Shown: positions 25,682-35,117, numbered from the stretch's first letter. The stretch is 64,000 nt of DNA from Bin87 sp965204395 (GCA_965204395.1 OZ241987.1:3720001-3784000); one strand, 5' to 3'. Made by a program: numbers and translations. The notes: generated by a model not told the origin, from the sequence alone.

Positions 25682-25987
25682 GTGCCGCGAGAAGACGAAC
25701 GGTTCCGCAACCTGTCTCCCAAGCACCCGCAATATTGCACTTGCGTAGAGTGCGTCGAGCGGCGGCTGCAAGGCGATCAGGACAATCCCGTTGCAAAAGT
25801 GGGTGGTTTGGTCGGCAAGATCGCTGGGAAAGCCGCGAAAGCCGGCAAAATCGGCAAGGGGAAGCGCCGTGGTAAGTCGGGTGGTTCGGGGAAAGCGCGC
25901 GGACGCTCTCAGTCGGTTGGTGAAACGGTCCGCAAGCATAAGGCCGATTGCGAGTGTGCCACCTGTACGTTGCTGAAATCCATCTGA
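25682..25987 (+). CDS. Small basic protein with two Cys-x-Cys-x-x-Cys motifs
   Basis: Protein of 101 residues from a GTG, lying between nuoI and nuoJ. It begins with PKHPQYCTCVECVERRL and ends with HKADCECATCTLLKS, so a C-x-C-x-x-C triplet preceded by His or Pro sits at each end. Between them is a Gly/Lys-rich linker (KIGKGKRRGKSGGSGKARGR). The two triplets could bind one zinc or iron-sulfur centre together, and the basic linker could touch nucleic acid or lipid. I do not recognise the family. Its place in the operon invites, but does not prove, a link to complex I. Confidence 0.55.
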   Translation: MPREDERFRNLSPKHPQYCTCVECVERRLQGDQDNPVAKVGGLVGKIAGKAAKAGKIGKGKRRGKSGGSGKARGRSQSVGETVRKHKADCECATCTLLKSI

Positions 25988-26137
25988 TTGCTTCGCGGTA
26001 CCTCAGCTTCGGTCGTTCGTCCATCCAGTAATGCTCTTACCGCACTCGCAGCCACATCATCCGAGCCGCCAAACGGGCGGCTCATACTTTGACTCCGCTG
26101 TGAAGTTGACGATCAGCGGGACCTCCGGCATGGGTGC

Positions 26138-26662
26138 TTGGTTGTGCAACTAGCGCTGTTCGCAATCGTAGCGATCCTCACCCTCGGAGGAGCGATCGGG
26201 GTGGTGGCTACTCGCAACGTAGTCCACGCCGCGCTGTTTTTGCTATTGTCCCTGCTGGGTGCGGCCGGCGTGTACCTGCTGCTGTTTGCGGAGTTTCTGG
26301 CGTTGGTCCAGGTGCTGATCTACGGAGGCGCGATCATCATCGTCGTCCTGTTCGCGGTCATGTTGACTCGTTCGTCCGAATATCCGCGCATCACCGACAA
26401 CCGGCAGTGGCCTTTGGCCCTCATCACGGCGGCGGTATTGTCCGTGATTCTGGGGGCGGCGTTCTGGTTGGCTCCGGACCTTAGCACCCAACCGCAGGCT
26501 CCCGCTTTCACCGGCTTGGCCGCTTCCCTGTTCACCAAGTGGGCCCTGCCGTTCGAAATCGCATCCTTGGTCCTCTTAGTGGCTCTGATCGGCGCGATCA
26601 TCATCGCCCGGGCCCAGAGTTCCACCGCCGCGGACATGTCCCAAACTGAGCGGGAAGGTTAG
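26138..26662 (+). CDS. nuoJ: NADH-quinone oxidoreductase subunit J
   Basis: Membrane subunit, 174 residues, five predicted helices. The third-helix region FLALVQVLIYGGAIIIVVLF (about residues 51-70) with its conserved Tyr-Gly-Gly bend is the family mark; the helix carries the pi-bulge that gates proton coupling. The start is a TTG at 26138 or the GTG at 26144. About 150 non-coding bases separate it from the Cys-rich gene, with no obvious promoter. nuoK follows 7 bases later. Confidence 0.94.
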   Translation: MVVQLALFAIVAILTLGGAIGVVATRNVVHAALFLLLSLLGAAGVYLLLFAEFLALVQVLIYGGAIIIVVLFAVMLTRSSEYPRITDNRQWPLALITAAVLSVILGAAFWLAPDLSTQPQAPAFTGLAASLFTKWALPFEIASLVLLVALIGAIIIARAQSSTAADMSQTEREG

Positions 26663-26669
26663 CCGGCGG

Positions 26670-26990
26670 ATGGTTCCCCTGCTCTACTTCCAACTGCTCG
26701 GCGCGGCCCTGTTTGGTATTGGCCTTTACGGGGTATTGGCTCGGCGCAGCGCAGTCCTCATCGTCCTATCGATTGAACTGATGCTCAACGCCGTCAATAT
26801 CAATCTCATTGCCGCCGCTTCGTATCTAAACGGTATCGGGCGTTTCGAAGCGTTTGACGGGCAGATCATCGCCATATTCGTGATCACCGTCGCCGCGGCT
26901 GAGGTAGGCTTGGCGTTCGCCATTATTTTGCGCATGTATCGCAATCGCGGCACCGTCAACGTTGACGAGATCAACCTGCTGAAGTGGTGA
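26670..26990 (+). CDS. nuoK: NADH-quinone oxidoreductase subunit K
   Basis: Small antiporter-like membrane subunit, 106 residues, three helices. VLSIELMLNAVNINLI (about residues 31-46) holds the conserved glutamate of the proton channel, and ITVAAAEVGLAFAIIL (about 72-87) holds the second. Length and helix pattern are normal (MrpC-like). One base separates it from nuoL, so they are translated together. It links NuoJ and NuoA to the antiporter-like subunits. Confidence 0.95.
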   Translation: MVPLLYFQLLGAALFGIGLYGVLARRSAVLIVLSIELMLNAVNINLIAAASYLNGIGRFEAFDGQIIAIFVITVAAAEVGLAFAIILRMYRNRGTVNVDEINLLKW

Positions 26991-26991
26991 T

Positions 26992-28929
26992 ATGCCCCTA
27001 GCTTTCCTGATACCCGTTCTGTCGTTCGTCGCCTGCCCGCTGATCATAGTATTCCAGCGCTGGTTGCCCGGCCGGGGCGCTCCTGTGGCCATCCTGGCAA
27101 TCGCCGGTGGATTCGCCCTGTGGGTATTGATGACCCTGGGATTTCTGGGCGCGTCGGAGGCGCACCCTGCGTGCGCGGTCAGCAACGTCACTGGCGCGTT
27201 GACCTGTCACTTCAGCACTACTTGGTTCCAGGCAGGAATCCCGGGCGTTGCCGCCACCGTGGACCAGGCTATCCACCTCGATTGGGGGATTCTTATCGAT
27301 CCGCTCACGGTGGTCCTTTTGGGTCTAATCACCTTCGTTGCGCTGGGCGTCCAGCTCTACTCGTTGGAGTACATGAAAGGCGACCCGCGGTTCGGCTGGT
27401 ATTACGCCTGGCAGGCGCTGTTTGTTGCAGCCATGTTGACCCTGGCCCTGGCGGACAACTTCCTTCTCTTGTACATCGCCTGGGAACTTGTGGGTCTGTG
27501 TTCCTACCTGCTCATCGGGTTCTGGTTCGAAAACCCTGGTCCCCGGGAGGCCGCAAAAAAGGCGTTCGTGGTAACCCGCATCGGCGACGTCGGCCTGCTC
27601 GTCGGCATTCTCCTGCTGTGGCTCAACGTCGGCAGTTTCAGCATGACCGAAGCTTTTGCCGCCGTCGAGTCCGGCGCGTTGGGCGCCGGAACCACTACGG
27701 CAGTTGCCATCCTCCTGCTCCTGGGGGCTATGGGCAAGTCGGCACAGTTCCCCTTCCACGTGTGGCTCCCGGACGCCATGGAGGGCCCCACTCCGGTCAG
27801 CGCCTTGATCCATGCCGCCACCATGGTCATCGCTGGCGTGTACCTGGTCGCCCGCGCTTTCCCAATATTCGCCGCGTCTCCTGAAGCCCTCATGGTCATC
27901 GCGAGCGTTGGCATGGTAACGGCGCTGGGAGCGGCCACCATTGCCCTGGTATCCACGGATCTCAAACGAATCCTCGCCTACTCCACCGTGTCCCATTTGG
28001 GCCTGATGATGTTGTCGTTGGGCGCCTTAGGCTGGACGGCGGCGGTGTTCCATCTGATGGCCCACGGATTCGCCAAGGCGCTGCTGTTCCTCGGCGCCGG
28101 CAGCGTGATGCACGGTGTTGGAGCGCATGGCGACGTGGATATCCGCCGCGTTGGCGGGTTGCGCAAGGCAATGCCCTTGACCGCCACGGTGTTTTGCATC
28201 GGCGCGTTGTCTTTGGGCGGCATTCCGATCCTCTCCGGCTTCTGGAGCAAGGACGAAATTCTCCTCGCAGTGTCGCATCACCTGCCCGCCATATTCATCG
28301 TTCTTGCCTTCTTGACCGCCTTCCTCAGCGCCCTCTACATGGCTCGGGCCATGTTCATCGTGTTTTTTGGGCCCGAGGGTGAGGACAGCCATCACGCCCA
28401 TGAATCGCCGATCCTGATGACCGGCGTGTTGTCGGTGTTGGCGGTATTGGCCATAGGGTTCGGCTGGATCGCCTTCAACTGGCCCGGCTCATTCGGCGGT
28501 TTTGGCAGTTTTGTCTTCTATGACCACGCCGAAGGGTTCCACTTCAACATCCTGCTGGGCGTGCTTTCCATCGTGTTGGCCGTCGCCGCCTTCGCATTGG
28601 CTTGGATGGTTTACGTCCGGCGCGGTTGGTCTCACGAATCCTTGCGCGCGAGGTTGTCCCCGGTTTTGCGCGTCGTGGAGAATCGCTACTACATTGACGA
28701 GACCTACCAGTGGTTCATTGATCGTATTGTATTGACCGTTTCGGGCGCACTGGCCTTCTTCGACCGTGCGGTGGTGAATGACGTGGGAATCAACGGCCCG
28801 GGCGACGTGGTGCGCAGAGCAGGTGTCGCGCTGCGGCTGCACGTGACCGGGCATGTCTATTCGTACGCCCTGGTGGTCGCTCTGGGCGTGATTGCCCTGG
28901 CGGTCTTCTGGTGGCTGCGGTCGGTATAG
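26992..28929 (+). CDS. nuoL: NADH-quinone oxidoreductase subunit L
   Basis: Distal proton-pumping subunit, 645 residues, about 16 helices. It has the antiporter-family glutamate in IAWELVGLCSYLLIGFWF (about residues 162-179), the lysine and loop in GKSAQFPFHVWLPDAMEG, and GPTPVSALIHAATMVIAGV close behind. The C-terminal 120 residues form the lateral helix and final membrane segment that run along NuoM and NuoN. A His-rich segment (DSHHAHESP) sits in a loop near residue 464. Length and order are typical. Confidence 0.96.
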   Translation: MPLAFLIPVLSFVACPLIIVFQRWLPGRGAPVAILAIAGGFALWVLMTLGFLGASEAHPACAVSNVTGALTCHFSTTWFQAGIPGVAATVDQAIHLDWGILIDPLTVVLLGLITFVALGVQLYSLEYMKGDPRFGWYYAWQALFVAAMLTLALADNFLLLYIAWELVGLCSYLLIGFWFENPGPREAAKKAFVVTRIGDVGLLVGILLLWLNVGSFSMTEAFAAVESGALGAGTTTAVAILLLLGAMGKSAQFPFHVWLPDAMEGPTPVSALIHAATMVIAGVYLVARAFPIFAASPEALMVIASVGMVTALGAATIALVSTDLKRILAYSTVSHLGLMMLSLGALGWTAAVFHLMAHGFAKALLFLGAGSVMHGVGAHGDVDIRRVGGLRKAMPLTATVFCIGALSLGGIPILSGFWSKDEILLAVSHHLPAIFIVLAFLTAFLSALYMARAMFIVFFGPEGEDSHHAHESPILMTGVLSVLAVLAIGFGWIAFNWPGSFGGFGSFVFYDHAEGFHFNILLGVLSIVLAVAAFALAWMVYVRRGWSHESLRARLSPVLRVVENRYYIDETYQWFIDRIVLTVSGALAFFDRAVVNDVGINGPGDVVRRAGVALRLHVTGHVYSYALVVALGVIALAVFWWLRSV

Positions 28930-28950
28930 CTTGGAGCATCGTCGCTGAAT

Positions 28951-30465
28951 ATGGCCAACTTCGACCAGGTATCGCTGCTGTTGCTCGTGCTCGTGCCGTT
29001 GGCCGGGGCCGTGCTGGCGATGTTCCTGCCCAAAGACCGGCCCAGGGATGCGTGGCAATTCGCCATTTTCGTCGCGGCCGTGTCCTTCGTTTTGTCGGTC
29101 ATCGTATTCGCCCGGTACGACTATATGGTTGGCGGTGTGCAATTTCAGCGCGAATATGACTGGATCGGGCATCCGCTGAACATAAGCCTGGACCTTGGAG
29201 TCAACGGTATCGGTGCTCCGTTGGTCCTCCTCAATGGCATCGTCTTGCTCGGCGCTGTCCTAATCAGCCAGACCATCACGAGGCGTACGCGCGATTTCTT
29301 CGTTCTCCTGCTGGCGTTGGGTTCTGGAGTGTTTGGCGTTTTCATCGTTCGGGACCTGTTTTTCCTGTTCTTCTTCTATGAGCTGGCGGTGCTGCCCATG
29401 TACCTGCTCATTGGGGTTTGGGGCAGCAGCACCGATTTCGGCACCTTCCTTCGCACCAAGGAATACGGGGCGATGAAGTTGATGCTGGTCCTGGTGGCCG
29501 GCAGCGTCCTGATCTGGATTGGTATCCTCGCGCTGTACGTCGCATCCTCTCAGGCTGGTAGTCCCACGTTCAACATCGACACGTTGGCCCAACTGAAGAT
29601 GGAAGGGGCTTTCACAAGAACCCTGGAACTGTGGGTGTTCCCACTGTTCGCAGTTGGTTTCGGTATTCTCGCGGGGCTTTGGCCTTTCCACACCTGGTCT
29701 CCGGACGGCCACGTCGCAGCCCCGACCGGCGTCAGCATGCTTCACGCCGGGGTCTTGATGAAGCTGGGGGCGTTTGGGATCATCCAGGTTGGGATGATCC
29801 TAACGCCTACGGGCGCGGAAGTGTGGATGCCCGTCTTGATCGGCTTGGGTACCGTCAACGTGATCTACGGGGCGATATCCGCCCTGTCCCAGAACGATTT
29901 GAAATACGTTATCGGATACTCCAGCGTAAGCCACATGGGATACGTCCTCATGGGTATCGCCACCCTCCACCCCGTCGGGTTGGCCGGCGCGGTTCTCCAG
30001 ATGTTTTCCCACGGCATTATGACGGCCCTCATGTTCGCCATGGTCGGGGCGATCTACGAACGGGCCCACATCCGGGACACCTTTATCCTCAACGGCCTCA
30101 TCAAACGCATGGGCACAACCACGTTCTTCTTTGCCATTGCCGGCTTGGCATCATTGGGCCTTCCCGGACTCAGCGGGTTTATCGCGGAGTTCATGGTGTT
30201 CACCGGCGCGTTCCGCACTTACCTCCCATTGGCGGTGCTGGGCGTCATCGGCGCCGCTATCACCGCTGTGTACATTCTGCGGCTGCTGGCTCGCTCATTC
30301 TTCGGCGAGGGCGATCCGCAGTGGGACCACCTAACTGACGCGAGCCCGGTGGAAAAAGGAGTCGGCGGCGTTTTCGTCCTCATCCTGATCGCCGTCGGCG
30401 TCTGGCCCGCTCCACTGCTCAACGTGATCAACACCGGCGTAGATAGCGCCCTGTCCGTGTTCTAG
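28951..30465 (+). CDS. nuoM: NADH-quinone oxidoreductase subunit M
   Basis: Antiporter-like proton-pumping subunit, 504 residues, about 14 helices. It has FFYELAVLPMYLLIGVWG (about residues 137-154) with the channel glutamate, and LWPFHTWSPDGHVAAPTGVS and MLHAGVLMKLGAFGI near 244-280 with the conserved histidines and lysine. NDLKYVIGYSSVSHMGYVLM is the late conserved helix. It starts 21 bases after nuoL and ends 12 before nuoN. Confidence 0.96.
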   Translation: MANFDQVSLLLLVLVPLAGAVLAMFLPKDRPRDAWQFAIFVAAVSFVLSVIVFARYDYMVGGVQFQREYDWIGHPLNISLDLGVNGIGAPLVLLNGIVLLGAVLISQTITRRTRDFFVLLLALGSGVFGVFIVRDLFFLFFFYELAVLPMYLLIGVWGSSTDFGTFLRTKEYGAMKLMLVLVAGSVLIWIGILALYVASSQAGSPTFNIDTLAQLKMEGAFTRTLELWVFPLFAVGFGILAGLWPFHTWSPDGHVAAPTGVSMLHAGVLMKLGAFGIIQVGMILTPTGAEVWMPVLIGLGTVNVIYGAISALSQNDLKYVIGYSSVSHMGYVLMGIATLHPVGLAGAVLQMFSHGIMTALMFAMVGAIYERAHIRDTFILNGLIKRMGTTTFFFAIAGLASLGLPGLSGFIAEFMVFTGAFRTYLPLAVLGVIGAAITAVYILRLLARSFFGEGDPQWDHLTDASPVEKGVGGVFVLILIAVGVWPAPLLNVINTGVDSALSVF

Positions 30466-30477
30466 TCCGATACGACG

Positions 30478-32037
30478 ATGACCACCACCCTCACCACCAA
30501 CCTTTACCTGCTGACGCCGGAATTCGCGCTCACCGCGTTGGCGTTCCTGGTGTTCACGGTCGACTTGTTTCTCCCTGAACGCAGCAAGGAGTGGTTGGCC
30601 GGTCTATCTGTGGTTAGCCTGGTCGCGGTGATGATAATCGCCCTGCTGATGCGGCCTGCCGGAAGTGTTGAGCTGTACGGCGGGTTGATAGTTGTCGACG
30701 ATTTCGGCTTGTTCTTCAAGATTTTCTTCCTTGCGATCGGCATCGGCATCATTGCTTTGTCCTGGGAATACGCCAGGGATCGCCTTGACCATCGAGGCGA
30801 GTTCTACGGGTTGCTGCTGTTCTCCGTGCTCGGAATGAATCTGCTCGCCATGTCGCGGGAGCTTCTGACCGCGTACATTTCGCTGGAGCTCCTGTCGTTC
30901 AGCCTCTACGTGATGGTGGCCTACGGATTGCGCGAAGCCCGCTCCAACGAGGCCGGCATCAAATACATCATCATCGGCGCGCTTTCTTCCGCGATCATGC
31001 TCTACGGCCTCAGCAATATCTACGCCGCTTTAGGAACCACTTACTTTTCGGGCATCGCCACCGAGTTGTCGTCTCAGGACGCCGTAAGCCCCGTATTGTG
31101 GGTGGGGGTGGCCTTGCTGGTGGTAGGGTTGGGTTTCAAGCTTTCCGCCGTGCCTTTCCACATGTGGGCTCCGGACGCCTACGAGGGCGCTCCCCTCCCC
31201 GTTACCGCTTACCTCGCCATCGGCTCCAAAGCGGCGGCGTTTGCTCTGACCCTCAGGCTGTTCGCCGAAGCCATCGTCCCCGCTTTGAGTCTATGGAGCG
31301 AGTGGCAATTGGTAATCGCGGTGCTGGCCGCTATCACTATGCTGCTCGGCAATCTCGTAGCTCTCGCTCAGCGCAACCTCAAACGATTGATGGCTTACTC
31401 CAGCATCGGACACGTGGGATACGCTCTAGCTGGTGTCGCCGTGCTCGGCAGCGATTTCGCCCTGGCGGCCAAAGCCGTCATTTTCTATCTGGTGGTGTAC
31501 GCCGTAACCAACCTTGTGGTGTTCGCCGGCGTTACCGCCTACTACAACCGCACCGGGCAGGACGACATCGTGGACCTCGCCGGCCTCGCGGACCGGCAGC
31601 CGTTCGTCGCGGCAGCCATCGCCATCGGCCTGTTTTCGCTCGCGGGCCTGCCGATATTCGCGGGATTTACCGCCAAGTTCTATCTATTCGCCGCCGTCGC
31701 CGACGGTGGGTTCCTGTGGCTGGCCGGCGTTGCCATTTTCACCAGCCTGGTGTCGCTGTACTACTACCTACAGGTGATGCGCCAGATGTACATCGAGCCC
31801 GCCCACGCCGCTGACAATCCGGGAGACCACGCTGACACCGACGAAACCGAAACCGAGCATCCAGCGTCACATGACGACCATGGCGAGCCGGAACCACCTA
31901 TTGTGCCGTTGCAACGCCCTTCTTGGCTGCTCTCCGGCACCATGGGTCTGGGCCTTATCGTCGTGACCTGGCTTGGCGTTTACCCGGCCCCATTGTTGGC
32001 ATTGATCGAATCCGCCGGCGCGGCGATTGTGCCTTAG
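30478..32037 (+). CDS. nuoN: NADH-quinone oxidoreductase subunit N
   Basis: Third antiporter-like subunit and last gene of the operon, 519 residues, about 14 helices. Family marks are AYISLELLSFSLYVMVAYGL (about residues 137-156), FKLSAVPFHMWAPDAYEGAP (about 220-239) and RNLKRLMAYSSIGHVGYAL near 300. Near residue 445 a hydrophilic, His/Asp/Glu-rich loop (DNPGDHADTDETETEHPASH) is longer than usual and probably lies outside the membrane. No terminator hairpin is obvious before the next gene. Confidence 0.95.
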   Translation: MTTTLTTNLYLLTPEFALTALAFLVFTVDLFLPERSKEWLAGLSVVSLVAVMIIALLMRPAGSVELYGGLIVVDDFGLFFKIFFLAIGIGIIALSWEYARDRLDHRGEFYGLLLFSVLGMNLLAMSRELLTAYISLELLSFSLYVMVAYGLREARSNEAGIKYIIIGALSSAIMLYGLSNIYAALGTTYFSGIATELSSQDAVSPVLWVGVALLVVGLGFKLSAVPFHMWAPDAYEGAPLPVTAYLAIGSKAAAFALTLRLFAEAIVPALSLWSEWQLVIAVLAAITMLLGNLVALAQRNLKRLMAYSSIGHVGYALAGVAVLGSDFALAAKAVIFYLVVYAVTNLVVFAGVTAYYNRTGQDDIVDLAGLADRQPFVAAAIAIGLFSLAGLPIFAGFTAKFYLFAAVADGGFLWLAGVAIFTSLVSLYYYLQVMRQMYIEPAHAADNPGDHADTDETETEHPASHDDHGEPEPPIVPLQRPSWLLSGTMGLGLIVVTWLGVYPAPLLALIESAGAAIVP

Positions 32038-32122
32038 CACTCAGGTTTACCTGAGAAAGGGGCATGCATCGTCCTCTGCCACTCCATCCGCATTTTTCAA
32101 ACAGAGCACGGAGTCGAGCCCC

Positions 32123-32653
32123 ATGATCATCGCAGTTATCGGCAACTTTGACCCGCCACCCCACGTGTATGACTTGGCCGAACAGGTCGGCCAGGAGTTG
32201 GGTCGCCGGGGCATCACGGTGGTCTGTGGTGGGCTGACCGGGGTGATGGAGGCGGTGTGCAAGGGCGCCAAGTCGGAAGGCGGCTCTACCATCGGCATCC
32301 TGCCCAGCGGGTCGCCGCACACAGCCAATGAGTACGTGGACATCCCCGTGGCCACCAACATGGGCTATGCGCGAAACGTAGCCGTGGTCAGCACGGGTCG
32401 GGCGGCCATCGCAGTTGGTGGAGCGTTTGGGACCCTGTCCGAGATCGCCTACGCCCTTAGCTACGGCATACCGGTGGTCTCGTTGAACAGTTGGCCCCTT
32501 ACGGTACGGGGCGATGGGCAACCCGTGGGGGAAAATTACATAATCGCCGATGATCCGCTCGATGCGGTCAACAAGGCCATAGCGGCCGCAGAGGCGCGCA
32601 CCGAACCCACCGGCACCGTCGCCTTCACGGAACCAATCAGCGGAGAAAGATAA
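32123..32653 (+). CDS. SLOG-fold protein (TIGR00725 / LOG-like)
   Basis: Rossmann-like protein of 176 residues related to LOG-type nucleotide-processing and DprA-like SLOG domains. The motifs VVCGGLTGVMEAVCKGAKSE (about residues 35-54) and AVGGAFGTLSEIAYALSYG (about 94-112) form the nucleotide-binding loop and the GGxGTxxE active-site signature. Relatives include cytokinin-type phosphoribohydrolases, but this TIGR00725 subgroup has no settled substrate. The start is the ATG giving MIIAVIGNF; longer starts would overlap nuoN. Its TAA overlaps the ATG of eno, so the two genes are coupled. Confidence 0.8.
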   Translation: MIIAVIGNFDPPPHVYDLAEQVGQELGRRGITVVCGGLTGVMEAVCKGAKSEGGSTIGILPSGSPHTANEYVDIPVATNMGYARNVAVVSTGRAAIAVGGAFGTLSEIAYALSYGIPVVSLNSWPLTVRGDGQPVGENYIIADDPLDAVNKAIAAAEARTEPTGTVAFTEPISGER

Positions 32654-33954
32654 TGCCTGAGCCGACCATCGCGTCGATCGTAGCCCGCGAGGCCCTCGAC
32701 TCCCGGGGCAACCCCACGGTGGAGGCTGAGGTGACCCTCACCGACGGCAGCGTGGGCTTGGCTCTGGTGCCCTCGGGCGCCAGCACCGGCAGCTACGAGG
32801 CCCTCGAACTCCGCGATGGAGATGGGTCCAGATTCGGCGGCGCCGGCACTCTGACCGCCGTCGCCAACGTGAATGAGCGCATTGCTCCTGCGCTCGGCGG
32901 TGTGTCGCCTTTGGCCCAGGACGATGTTGATCGACGTCTCAACGACCTTGACGGTACCGCTGACAAAAGTGGTTTGGGAGCCAACGCCGTCCTGGCCGTT
33001 TCCATGGCTGCTGCCCGTGCTGCGGCAAATTCTGCACACCGAGGCTCTCTTTGGAGGCACCTGTCCGCCGGCGCGGACGTATCCTTGCCGGTGCCGTTGC
33101 TCAACATCCTGAATGGCGGCCGCCACGCATCCAATTCCGCAGACATCCAGGAGTTCATGGTTGCTCCGGCTGGTTTCGACCGGTTCTCAGATGCCCTACG
33201 TGCCGGTGTTGAGATCTATCAGTCGCTGAAATCCATCTTGCGTCAAGGAGGCCACAACCTGAACGTCGGCGACGAAGGCGGTTTCGCGCCCAGCCTGCCG
33301 TCCAATCGGGACGCAATCGAGGTCGTCCTACAGGCCGTTGAGGCTGCCGGTTACCGACCGGGCGAGCAGGTCCACATCGCTCTCGATGTGGCTGCTTCGG
33401 AGCTGTGGAACGCTGACTCATCCCGATATGACCTGGAACGCGAAGGTGTTTCCCTCGACTCAACCGAACTGATCGATCTCTACTCACGGTGGTGTCACGA
33501 ATACCCCATCGTCAGCATCGAGGACGGTCTGTTTGAAGACGACTGGGACGGTTGGACGACCATGACCGGCCGCCTCGGCAACTCCGTGCAACTTGTTGGC
33601 GACGACTTGCTGGTCACCAATATCAGTCGCTTGCAGCGAGGGATCGCCGAATCCGCCGGTAACTCCATCCTGCTCAAGCCCAACCAGATTGGCACCCTTT
33701 CCGAAACTGCGGCAGCCCTTGATTTGGCACGCCGCTCTGGTTGGACCGCGGTAATGAGCCACCGCTCCGGCGAGACCGAGGACACTACCATCGCTGACCT
33801 CGCCGTGGCTTGGAACGTTGGACAGATCAAGACCGGCGCTCCCGCACGCTCTGAGCGCGTAGCAAAATACAACCGCCTCCTCCGGATTGAGGCCGAATTG
33901 GGCACCGATGCACGTTATGCGGGTAGGGATGTATACGCCCGGTTCGACCGCTGA
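32653..33954 (+). CDS. eno: Enolase
   Basis: Converts 2-phosphoglycerate to phosphoenolpyruvate in glycolysis. At 433 residues it has normal length and complete catalytic sites: the start region REALDSRGNPTVEAEVTL, the loop GASTGSYEALELRDGD, the metal ligand in SIEDGLFEDDW, the lysine in LLKPNQIGTLSETA, the SHRSGETEDTTIADLAV loop and IKTGAPARSERVAKYN. It starts within the stop of the SLOG gene. GAPDH follows on the same strand behind its own promoter-like site, so this is a small central-carbon cluster. Confidence 0.97.
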   Translation: MPEPTIASIVAREALDSRGNPTVEAEVTLTDGSVGLALVPSGASTGSYEALELRDGDGSRFGGAGTLTAVANVNERIAPALGGVSPLAQDDVDRRLNDLDGTADKSGLGANAVLAVSMAAARAAANSAHRGSLWRHLSAGADVSLPVPLLNILNGGRHASNSADIQEFMVAPAGFDRFSDALRAGVEIYQSLKSILRQGGHNLNVGDEGGFAPSLPSNRDAIEVVLQAVEAAGYRPGEQVHIALDVAASELWNADSSRYDLEREGVSLDSTELIDLYSRWCHEYPIVSIEDGLFEDDWDGWTTMTGRLGNSVQLVGDDLLVTNISRLQRGIAESAGNSILLKPNQIGTLSETAAALDLARRSGWTAVMSHRSGETEDTTIADLAVAWNVGQIKTGAPARSERVAKYNRLLRIEAELGTDARYAGRDVYARFDR

Positions 33955-33985
33955 CTCTGGCCATCGTTCAAACCGTTCATTTCGG

Positions 33986-33994
33986 TGATATAAT
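33986..33994 (+). promoter_or_regulatory. Extended -10 promoter before GAPDH
   Basis: TGATATAAT contains a perfect TATAAT with the TG extension; the -35 is weak. The leader to the GAPDH start would be about 105 bases. Confidence 0.5.
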
Positions 33995-34106
33995 CGGGCC
34001 GCTCGGCACGCGATCTTCCAGCCTCGTCGGGCACGGATGACCACGGTTGCTGGATCGCGTTCCTCTTTGGTGTCAGGTAGGACCATTAATTACCGGGGGA
34101 GTTCAG

Positions 34107-35117
34107 ATGGCGACGCGTATCGGTATCAACGGCTTTGGTCGCATTGGGCGGTTGGTGGCACGCGCGGCCCTCTCACATACCTACAAAGACCGATTGGACT
34201 TGGTCGCGGTGAATGGAACGGGTGAGACGGAAACTTCCGCCCACCTCTTCAAATACGACAGCACATACGGGCCGTATCCCGGTACTGTTGCAACCGATAA
34301 CGGTAACTTGGTCTTCGACGGAAAAACCGTCCGGAAGTTTCAGCAACCTGACCCCGCCGACATCCCCTGGTCGGAAATGGACGTCGATATCGTTGTCGAG
34401 TGTACCGGCGTTTTCACCGACGCATCGAAAGCTGCCGCCCACATCGATAGCGGCGGGGCAAGAAAGGTGATCATTTCTGCCCCCGCTCGTGGCGCAGACG
34501 CCACCATCGTGCTCGGAGTCAACGACGAAGTGCTCAACAACGACGAACACCACATCATCTCCAACGCTTCCTGTACCACCAACTGCTTCGCGCCCATGGT
34601 CAAGGTCCTGCACGACGCGTTCGGCGTGGAGCGCGGGCTGATGTCCACCATTCACGCCTACACCAACGACCAGAGCATATTGGACCGCAACCACCGGGAC
34701 CTCCGTCGCGCTCGCGCTGCCGCGCAGAACATCGTGCCCACCAGCACCGGCGCCGCGCGTTCCGTAGGTGTGGTCCTGCCGGAGTTGGAAGGCAAACTGC
34801 ACGGGATCGCTTACCGGATTCCCACCTCCGTGGGTTCCGTTACGGACTTTGTTGCCGACCTTAAGCAGAATGTCAGCAAGGACGACGTGAACGCTGCGTT
34901 CAAATCCGCGGCCGACGGTTCGTTGAAAGGTATATTGGAATACACCGAAGACCCAATCGTCAGTTCCGACATCCGCGGCAACACCCATAGTTGCATCTTC
35001 GATGCTCTTAGTACGATGGTGTTGGATGACAACATGGTCAAGATCATGGGCTGGTACGACAACGAATGGGGATATTCGTGCCGCACCGCGGATCTATGCT
35101 GCCTGGTCGGCGGTTAG
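34107..35117 (+). CDS. gap: Glyceraldehyde-3-phosphate dehydrogenase
   Basis: Glycolytic/gluconeogenic dehydrogenase of 336 residues. It has the Rossmann start RIGINGFGRIGRLVARAAL, the catalytic SNASCTTNC (Cys156) and the late YDNEWGYSCRTADL. The start at the ATG preceded by GGGGGAG 8 bases upstream gives the normal N-terminus. Oddity: at the end of the second strand, where NAD-specific enzymes have Asn-Asp, it reads VAVNGTGETETSAHLFKYDS, so the aspartate that holds the adenosine ribose is Gly. NADP use is therefore likely (inference). Confidence 0.95.
   Translation: MATRIGINGFGRIGRLVARAALSHTYKDRLDLVAVNGTGETETSAHLFKYDSTYGPYPGTVATDNGNLVFDGKTVRKFQQPDPADIPWSEMDVDIVVECTGVFTDASKAAAHIDSGGARKVIISAPARGADATIVLGVNDEVLNNDEHHIISNASCTTNCFAPMVKVLHDAFGVERGLMSTIHAYTNDQSILDRNHRDLRRARAAAQNIVPTSTGAARSVGVVLPELEGKLHGIAYRIPTSVGSVTDFVADLKQNVSKDDVNAAFKSAADGSLKGILEYTEDPIVSSDIRGNTHSCIFDALSTMVLDDNMVKIMGWYDNEWGYSCRTADLCCLVGG

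Noticed and set aside
20590..32037. nuoE, nuoF, nuoG genes
   Set aside because: Looked for NADH-binding and extra iron-sulfur motifs in and around the operon; none found.
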